NCBI RefSeq assembly: GCF_016907275.1
Contig: NZ_JAFBBP010000001.1
Span: forward strand, 6,190,001-6,254,000
From: Micromonospora luteifusca
Lineage (GTDB): Bacteria > Actinomycetota > Actinomycetes > Mycobacteriales > Micromonosporaceae
Length of the DNA stretch: 64,000 bases
Direction: 5' to 3'
Part shown: positions 58,876-64,000 of the stretch, piece by piece
How the letters are laid out: every line of letters starts with the position of its first letter
Position numbering within the stretch: position 1 is the stretch's first letter
Made by a program: the position numbers and the translations under genes
The notes under the pieces: model-generated
Seen by the model: only the letters and a program-made list of their open reading frames with translations
Databases searched by the model: none
Told to the model about the DNA's origin: nothing

Positions 58876-61800
58876 ATGCGAATACGATCCACACTGGTTG
58901 CCGCCCTTGCAGCGGCGGTCACGGCCGGTTTCGCGCCGGCCCCGGCCTACGCGGCCGAGGAACCCATCGAATCCGTACGGGCGGAAGCCGTCACCCTGCT
59001 CAGGGAAGGCGGGCCGGTCCTTTCTCGGGCAGCCGCGACGGCTCTGACCGGCTCTGACGACGAAGTGCGCACCTTCGTCGCCGACGGGCAGCACGCGGCC
59101 CGCGCGTTGGACCAGCGCGCACGTCTGGACGACCTGGTCTCCTCCAGCGGTCCCGCCATGGCCAGTGCCGCCCAGCCGGTCCTGAGTGGCACCGACGCGG
59201 GGGTGGACGCGTTCCTGAACAGCGGCTACCAACAGCCGCTCGAGCAGGACCTGCGGGTCCGGACCTCCGACACGATCGCCGCAGGCGGCGCCGCCACCGG
59301 CATCGCGGGCCGCCAGGCCCTTGCCGACGGGCCGGAGGCCGTACGCGCGTTCCTGCTCGGCACCTCCTACGACACGGCCGTCCAGGACGACCGGGTCCGA
59401 ATCGCGGACATCATCGCCACCGGCGGCCCGCAGGTCCAGGCCGATGGGAAGGCCGCGCTGGCCGGCACCACCGAGGACATCCGCTACTTCCTCCTGCGCG
59501 GCCAGGACGTCGCACGGGCACGCGATCAGGAGATCATGACGGTCTCCCAGCTCGCCGAGGTCGCTCGGGCGGCGCGTGAGACCGCCGCCAGAGAGACCCT
59601 CGCGGCACGCGAGGCCTCTGACAAGGCAGTCGCCGCCGCTGCCGCGGCGAAGAAGGCTGCGGAGAAGGCCGCGGCCGAGGCCGCGGCGGCCAAGGACGAC
59701 GCGAAGAAGGCCACCGCGGCGGCCGGTCGTGCCGCCGACGCCGCGGGGCGGGCCGCCGACGCGGCCCAGGACGCGGTCACCGCCGCCTCCGCCGCGCGCC
59801 AAGCCGCCCGGATCGCCTCCCACGCCGCCGCCCGGGCCGCCAACGCCGCGACGCTCGCAGGGCAGGCCGCCACCCGCGCCTACAACGCGGCCGCCGCCGC
59901 GTTGGGTGACAGGAACAAGGCCGACGCCGCCCGCAGCGCGGCCCAACAGGCCCGTGCGGCGGCCAACCAGGTCAAGAGCATCATCGACTTCATCAACGTG
60001 GCCGTGGCCGCCGCCGACGCCGCCGCGAACGCGGCCATCGCCGCGGTGAGCGCGGTGGGCAACGCGGGTGCCGCCGCTGCTGCCGCCGACGAGGCCGCCG
60101 GGCACGCCGCAGTCGCCGACTCCGAGGCCGCCCGGGCCCGCGAGCAGGCCGCCCGCGCACGGCGGCTGGCAGCCTCGGCCACCCGTTCCGCGAACGAGGC
60201 GCAGTCGCTGGCCCGCACGGCCGCTGCGGCGGCCCGCCAGGCGAAGACGTACGCCGAGCGCTCGGCCGCCCATGCCGACGCCGCGGCCGACGCCGCCGAG
60301 GCCGCGGCCGACTTCGCTGGAACCGCCAAGGAAGCCGCCGCCAAGGCCAGCCAGCACGCGACCGCGGCGCTGGCCGCCGCCAAGGACGCGGCCGACGCGG
60401 CCCTGCAGGCCGAGACGGTCGAACAGGCCGCGCGCGCCGCCGATGAGCAGAGCCTCACCACGGACACCGCCAACGCCCTGGCCGAGGCGGCTGCCGCCCG
60501 TGTCGTCGAGCAGGCCAAACCGGCCGACATCATGGCCGACGTGCCGGAGGCGCAGCGGGTCTCAGCAGAGGCCGCCGGGCTGCTGGCGGCCGCGACCGCG
60601 AGCGGTGCGTCCACCGAGACCATGCTGGCCAACGGTCGCCGGGCGGCTGTTCTGCTGCGCGAGGAAGGTGGGCCCTGGACTGCACAGGCCGCCGAGGAGG
60701 CCCTGGCCGGCGACACCGAGACCATGCGGACCTTCCTGTTCAACGGCCGCGAGGAGGCCGCCACGCAGGACGACCGTTCCCGGGTGCTCGAGCTGATCTC
60801 GCAGGACCCGGAGAACACGGCGCTGGCCGAGGCGGCCAAAGCGGTCCTCGGTAAGAGCCACGCCGAGATCGTTCAGTTCCTTGCCTATCCGAACTACCTC
60901 GGTCGAGCCACGAAGGACCGAATCGCGGTCTCGGACCTCATCGCCACCGGCGGGCCGGCCACGGTGACGGCGGGCAAGGCGGCGCTCAGGGGCACGCCGC
61001 AGGATGTTTACCAGTTCCTGCGTACCGGCAAGGACACTGCGGCTGCCACCGACGACCGGGTTGCGATCGCAGACATCGCCGCGGCCGGCGGACCCGAGGT
61101 GCAGGCCGCCGCGAAGGTGGCGCTGGCCGGCCCGACCGCCATGGGTAAGAAGTTCTTGGCCGTCGAGCAGTACCGCGCCAAGCTTCGCGACGAGCAGACT
61201 GCGGCGCACGTGGCGACCGTACAGTCCATCGTCGCTGCTGCCGCGCAGTCGGCGAACCTCGCCGCCCAGGACGCGGCGCTCGCCGCAGAGTTGGCGGCCC
61301 GCGCCAACGACGCCGCCGCAGACGCGGAGAAGTACAAGACGCAGGCCGCCAACTCGGCGAAGGCGGCCGCGCTCTACGCCAGCCAGGCGGCCACCGCCGC
61401 GGCTGCGGCGAAGAGGTCCGCCGACGCCGCGGCGGCCTCGGCGCAGACCGCCAAGAACGCTGCGGCCGACGCCAAGGCCGCCGCGGCCGACGCGCAGCGC
61501 TCGGCCGATCAGGCCACCTCGTCGGCCGCGTCCGCGCACTCGTCCGCCAACGCGGCGTACGAGTCAGCGGCACAGGCCCACGCGTCGGCGATCGCGGCCG
61601 GCAAGAGCGCAGCCGAGGCGGCCAGCATCGCGCTGGACGCGATGAAGATCGCCACGGGCAAGCTTCTCGAGGCCTGGGCCGCCTCCGACCCGAACCCGAC
61701 TCCGCCGCCCGTACCCGATGAGACGGGCATGGAGGACTCCGGCGACCCGGTTGAGACCCGCGCGATGCCCGAATCGGTGGGGATTAGCAACTCGGAGATC

Positions 61801-62394
61801 GCTCAGCTCCTGCTCGACCTGATCGGCATCTTTGACCCGACCGGTGCCGCCGATGGTGCCTCCGGGCTGATGTCGCTGTGGAACGGCGACTGGTCGGGCG
61901 CCGGTCTCTCGGCCATCTCTCTGTTCCCGTACGCGGGCGACGCCGCCGCCAAGGGCCCCAAGATCATAAAGGATCTCAAGGGATTCGCCTGGCTCGCCAA
62001 GCGGGCGCACAGCGCGGAGTTCGTGAACAACCTGGCGTTCAACGTGCGGTACGCCGGCGCAGCCCGCGCCAACCGGGCACTGGGTGCCATGGACAATTTG
62101 CTGAAGGAGGCGGCGGAGTTCTACGCGAAAAACCCTGGTGCCGTCGAGGCGGCGCGAAAGCTCCGCCTGCCCACCAAGGGCCCGATTGTCTTCGTGCCGC
62201 CCAAGGGGTGGAATCCCGCCAAGCCCCGCATCAAAAACGGCGGCTACGAGGATGCCTACGGTTATCAGTGGCGCTGGCACCCTGCCCAGCAGGAGTGGGA
62301 CGTTCAGCTCAAACCCGGTAAGGGCAGCCTCGACCTGTTCGGCAAGGATGCGGGGCACGCGAACATCTCGCCGACCGGCCGGGTCACCCACTGA
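58876..62394 (+). CDS. Secreted ALF-repeat polymorphic toxin with toxin-17-like C-terminal domain
   Basis: A 1172-residue secreted protein. Signal peptide 1-28 (VAALAAAVTAGFAPAPAYA). It is built from two rounds of the same layout: four ALF repeats of about 43 residues (about 35-214; pattern FL..G...A...DDR..I...GGP.V...AL.G), then an Ala-rich coiled coil (about 215-555); four more ALF repeats (about 564-770), then a shorter coiled coil (about 775-930). A Pro linker (DPNPTPPPVPDE, about 937), a pre-toxin segment (LDLIGIFDPTGAADGASGL, about 973-1040) and the toxin tip (about 1108-1172) with YGYQWRWHP, EWDVQLKP and HANISPTGRVTH complete it. The tip resembles polymorphic toxin type 17. Probably delivered to competitors. 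Confidence 0.85.
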   Translation: MRIRSTLVAALAAAVTAGFAPAPAYAAEEPIESVRAEAVTLLREGGPVLSRAAATALTGSDDEVRTFVADGQHAARALDQRARLDDLVSSSGPAMASAAQPVLSGTDAGVDAFLNSGYQQPLEQDLRVRTSDTIAAGGAATGIAGRQALADGPEAVRAFLLGTSYDTAVQDDRVRIADIIATGGPQVQADGKAALAGTTEDIRYFLLRGQDVARARDQEIMTVSQLAEVARAARETAARETLAAREASDKAVAAAAAAKKAAEKAAAEAAAAKDDAKKATAAAGRAADAAGRAADAAQDAVTAASAARQAARIASHAAARAANAATLAGQAATRAYNAAAAALGDRNKADAARSAAQQARAAANQVKSIIDFINVAVAAADAAANAAIAAVSAVGNAGAAAAAADEAAGHAAVADSEAARAREQAARARRLAASATRSANEAQSLARTAAAAARQAKTYAERSAAHADAAADAAEAAADFAGTAKEAAAKASQHATAALAAAKDAADAALQAETVEQAARAADEQSLTTDTANALAEAAAARVVEQAKPADIMADVPEAQRVSAEAAGLLAAATASGASTETMLANGRRAAVLLREEGGPWTAQAAEEALAGDTETMRTFLFNGREEAATQDDRSRVLELISQDPENTALAEAAKAVLGKSHAEIVQFLAYPNYLGRATKDRIAVSDLIATGGPATVTAGKAALRGTPQDVYQFLRTGKDTAAATDDRVAIADIAAAGGPEVQAAAKVALAGPTAMGKKFLAVEQYRAKLRDEQTAAHVATVQSIVAAAAQSANLAAQDAALAAELAARANDAAADAEKYKTQAANSAKAAALYASQAATAAAAAKRSADAAAASAQTAKNAAADAKAAAADAQRSADQATSSAASAHSSANAAYESAAQAHASAIAAGKSAAEAASIALDAMKIATGKLLEAWAASDPNPTPPPVPDETGMEDSGDPVETRAMPESVGISNSEIAQLLLDLIGIFDPTGAADGASGLMSLWNGDWSGAGLSAISLFPYAGDAAAKGPKIIKDLKGFAWLAKRAHSAEFVNNLAFNVRYAGAARANRALGAMDNLLKEAAEFYAKNPGAVEAARKLRLPTKGPIVFVPPKGWNPAKPRIKNGGYEDAYGYQWRWHPAQQEWDVQLKPGKGSLDLFGKDAGHANISPTGRVTH

Positions 62395-62403
62395 CGGTTC
62401 TCG

Positions 62404-62437
62404 GATAATGGGGCCTGGTTCGCCAGGCCCCATTATC
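62404..62437 (+). terminator. UUCG-loop hairpin between toxin and immunity genes
   Basis: GATAATGGGGCCTGG-TTCG-CCAGGCCCCATTATC: a perfect 15-bp stem with a UUCG tetraloop filling almost the whole 57-nt gap. It ends 3 nt before the immunity gene's AAGGAG. It may act as a partial terminator, an RNA-end stabiliser or a processing site. Confidence 0.75.
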
Positions 62438-62451
62438 GGTAAGGAGCACTT

Positions 62452-63228
62452 GTGTCGAAAAAGAGCAAGCCGCCGTTCGCGATGAAGGCGATGCTCAGGC
62501 TGGACCGAGGCCCCGCGAACGCCGCCGAAACTTTGCGCCAGTACGCTCCGCTCGCCGACGAGATCGGCGCCGACGGGATGGACGTCGACGTCGAACGCGC
62601 GGACCTGCTGCTCTCGGGCGCCCTCGTCGCCCTGAACGAGGAACGCGCCATGCACGCCATGGCCTACCGGCTGCTGGACCGCTTTGGCTGGCGCGAGCAG
62701 GACTTCCTCTACTCACCGAACGTCCGCTACGCCGAGACCCTCGTACCCCCGTCCGGCCCGCCGGCCATCCGCCTGGTGATCAACCGGGCCGACCAGGACT
62801 TGGGCTGGGAGGGCGCGACCCACGGCACCGGCCTCACCCCCGACCGCACGTTGGAGATCGGGCCGGCCGAGGCCGATGTGGTCGCCCGGCTCTTCGTCAG
62901 CGTCCCGGCGACCACGATCGCCGGGACCGTGGAGGCGCTGGAGCCGTGGCTGGCCCGCGTCGAGCCCGCTGCGGTCGGCGTCGACCCGGGCCGCGCCGCC
63001 CTGTCGTTTCTCGCCCGCGCCGACCTGCGGACCGAGGCGGAGAGGCTCGGCCTCGGCCCGATCGAAACCGGCCGCATCGAGGCGGACGCCGACCACGTCA
63101 TCGAGACCGCGACGGCCGCCGACGGCACGACCCTCTGGCTGCGCCGCGGCACCGACCCGGTCTCTCGGCGCTGGCCCGGCATCGACGAGATCCGGGAGAT
63201 GGTGATCGACCCCTCCTACCCGGACTAG
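62452..63228 (+). CDS. Probable immunity protein for the adjacent toxin
   Basis: A 258-residue cytoplasmic protein, no family recognised. Position directly after a polymorphic-toxin gene, on the same strand with a strong ribosome site (AAGGAG), is the standard place for the cognate immunity gene. Features: basic start MSKKSKPPFAMKAML, an alpha-helical N-terminal third (ERADLLLSGALVALNEERAM), a beta-rich middle (PAIRLVINRADQDLGWEGAT) and an acidic C-terminus. It is larger than many immunity proteins. Start GTG 62452. Confidence 0.6.
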   Translation: MSKKSKPPFAMKAMLRLDRGPANAAETLRQYAPLADEIGADGMDVDVERADLLLSGALVALNEERAMHAMAYRLLDRFGWREQDFLYSPNVRYAETLVPPSGPPAIRLVINRADQDLGWEGATHGTGLTPDRTLEIGPAEADVVARLFVSVPATTIAGTVEALEPWLARVEPAAVGVDPGRAALSFLARADLRTEAERLGLGPIETGRIEADADHVIETATAADGTTLWLRRGTDPVSRRWPGIDEIREMVIDPSYPD

Positions 63229-63278
63229 CCAGATCGACATCGACCCCGCGCTGCAGGCCGTCGATCACTCGGCACAGC

Positions 63279-63785
63279 GGTGAGGTCGGGTACGAGTCGC
63301 AGTACACCGGCACAACCGTGCTGGACAACTCCGGCACCATCGTGGACTCCCCGTACGGCACGTTCAACATGCGCCTGCACGACGCCAACGGCGGGTGGAT
63401 CGCCTCGGCCGTGGACCTGGTGCGCTGGGCGTCGGCCTTCGACACCGGCAGTCCGATCTTGAACAGCACCTCGCTGGGTCGGGCCTGGGCGGTGCCGAAC
63501 CCGACCGGTGTGAACTCCAATGGCTGGTATTACGGCCTGGGTTGGCAGGTGCGCCCGGTGACGACCGGCGGCACCGGGCGTAACACCTGGCACACCGGCA
63601 GCCTGCCGGGCACGTACAGCATCGTGGTCCGCACCTGTCACGGCCTGAGCTGGGCGGCCGTGTTCAACCGCCGCGACGACGAGTCCGGGCTGACCTACGG
63701 CGACATCGACCCCGCGCTGTGGGGTGCCTTTCGCGCGGTGACCAGTTGGCCCACCCACAACCTCTGGTCGACGTACTTCGGGTGA
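63279..63785 (+). pseudogene. Serine hydrolase (class C beta-lactamase-like) C-terminal fragment
   Basis: About 168 codons matching the last part of a secreted beta-lactamase/PBP-like serine hydrolase: GWIASAVDLVRWASAFDTGS, YYGLGWQVRPV, NTWHTGSLPGTYSIVVRT (the third active-site motif, HTG) and WAAVFNRRDDESG. The catalytic SxxK and YxN portions, signal peptide and start codon are missing. The frame simply runs on upstream into the immunity gene's region. A remnant left by deletion, or the result of an insertion of the toxin locus. Confidence 0.75.
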
Positions 63786-63787
63786 CG

Positions 63788-63819
63788 CCCGCCGTGCGGC
63801 GGGCCTGCCGCACGGCGGG
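63788..63819. terminator. Hairpin terminator between convergent genes
   Basis: CCCGCCGTGCGGC-GGGCCT-GCCGCACGGCGGG, a perfect 13-bp stem between the hydrolase fragment and the LacI gene. Confidence 0.8.
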
Positions 63820-63856
63820 GCGGCGTCGTGGACCGGCAGTTGCCCCGGTGCGGGCG

Positions 63857-64000
63857 TTACTGAAGTGGGCGGCAGGAGGAACGGATCACCAGCTCGGTGG
63901 GGAGCCGGATGTGGGTGTCCCGTTCGACACCGGCGATCAGGTCGACCAGCAGGCGCAACGCCTCGGCGCCCATCCGCTGCAGCGGTTGCATGATGGTCGT
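63857..64000 (-). CDS. LacI-family transcriptional regulator (C-terminal part only)
   Basis: The last 47 residues of a gene that runs off the right edge: MQPLQRMGAEALRLLVDLIA, then HIRLPTELVIRSSC before the stop. This is the characteristic end of LacI/GalR repressors (the PTELVIRxSC motif). Its target cannot be told from this part. Confidence 0.85.
   Translation of the reverse strand, partial: TTIMQPLQRMGAEALRLLVDLIAGVERDTHIRLPTELVIRSSCRPLQ

Noticed and set aside
58777..60357. 526-codon Gly/Arg-rich minus-strand frame opposite the toxin
   Set aside because: Mirror of the Ala-rich coiled coil; typical artefact of GCC/GCG-rich sequence.
59590..60480. Apparent DNA repeats in the toxin gene
   Set aside because: They arise from Ala-rich coiled-coil codons, not from a mobile or CRISPR-like repeat.
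1..64000. tRNA, rRNA, CRISPR arrays, insertion sequences, attachment sites, replication origin, riboswitches
   Set aside because: I looked for cloverleaf-like and T-loop patterns, regular direct repeats, transposase motifs and terminal inverted repeats and found none I could support by eye.

Overview
The window is high-GC DNA with dense, mostly GC3-rich genes, frequent GTG/TTG starts and many start-stop overlaps. It also carries secreted ricin-B (CBM13) and AbfB carbohydrate enzymes and NarL-type and ECF regulators. Together these point to a filamentous actinomycete, most likely Micromonosporaceae (Micromonospora-like). That placement is an inference; there is no rRNA or other marker gene here. 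I see no tRNA, rRNA, CRISPR array, prophage or intact insertion sequence.

Layout. 1-4.3 kb: 5' part of a thiamine-diphosphate enzyme (runs off the left edge), a STAS protein, an M1 aminopeptidase N and a stand-alone LigD-type phosphoesterase. 4.4-7.7 kb: a secreted AA10 copper polysaccharide monooxygenase, an unknown membrane protein and a secreted PQQ-type sugar dehydrogenase. The two secreted enzymes carry the same 14-bp CebR/LacI-type operator. 8-11.9 kb: a truncated NADAR gene, a divergent AraC/NmrA pair, an aminoglycoside-phosphotransferase-like protein and a small serine hydrolase. 12-21 kb: a plant-cell-wall block (GH43-AbfB, GH5-CBM13, then two tandem CE1 esterase-CBM13 genes) interrupted by a NarL-type two-component system. 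21.4-37.7 kb: a mixed accessory stretch of small regulators (TetR, PadR, TetR, ECF sigma), a cyclase/ThDP-enzyme pair, a PAS-GAF protein, NTF2-like proteins, a truncated LysE exporter and a DUF4291-cREC pair.

37.9-49.9 kb: the most unusual block, five genes joined by very short start-stop overlaps: DUF4132, a 1576-residue unknown protein, a MoxR-type AAA ATPase, a DUF5682-VWA fusion and a SWIM zinc-finger protein. It resembles an expanded, rearranged version of the E. coli yeh DUF4132/MoxR/DUF5682/VWA/SWIM cluster, whose function is not settled. 50-57.9 kb: PLP enzymes, a TMEM175-type channel, an ABC-2 exporter, TrmO and a GNAT protein. 58-63.2 kb: a small secreted protein, then a 1172-residue secreted ALF-repeat polymorphic toxin with a toxin-17-like C-terminus. 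A 15-bp UUCG-loop hairpin separates it from a probable immunity gene. The right edge holds a serine-hydrolase fragment and the C-terminus of a LacI regulator.

How the parts fit. The LPMO, sugar dehydrogenase, GH5, GH43 and CE1 proteins would together attack cellulose and substituted xylan outside the cell, with LacI-type operators coupling them to sugar signals. Several genes show a TA-N3-T box about 7-8 nt before the start codon, which suggests leaderless transcripts.
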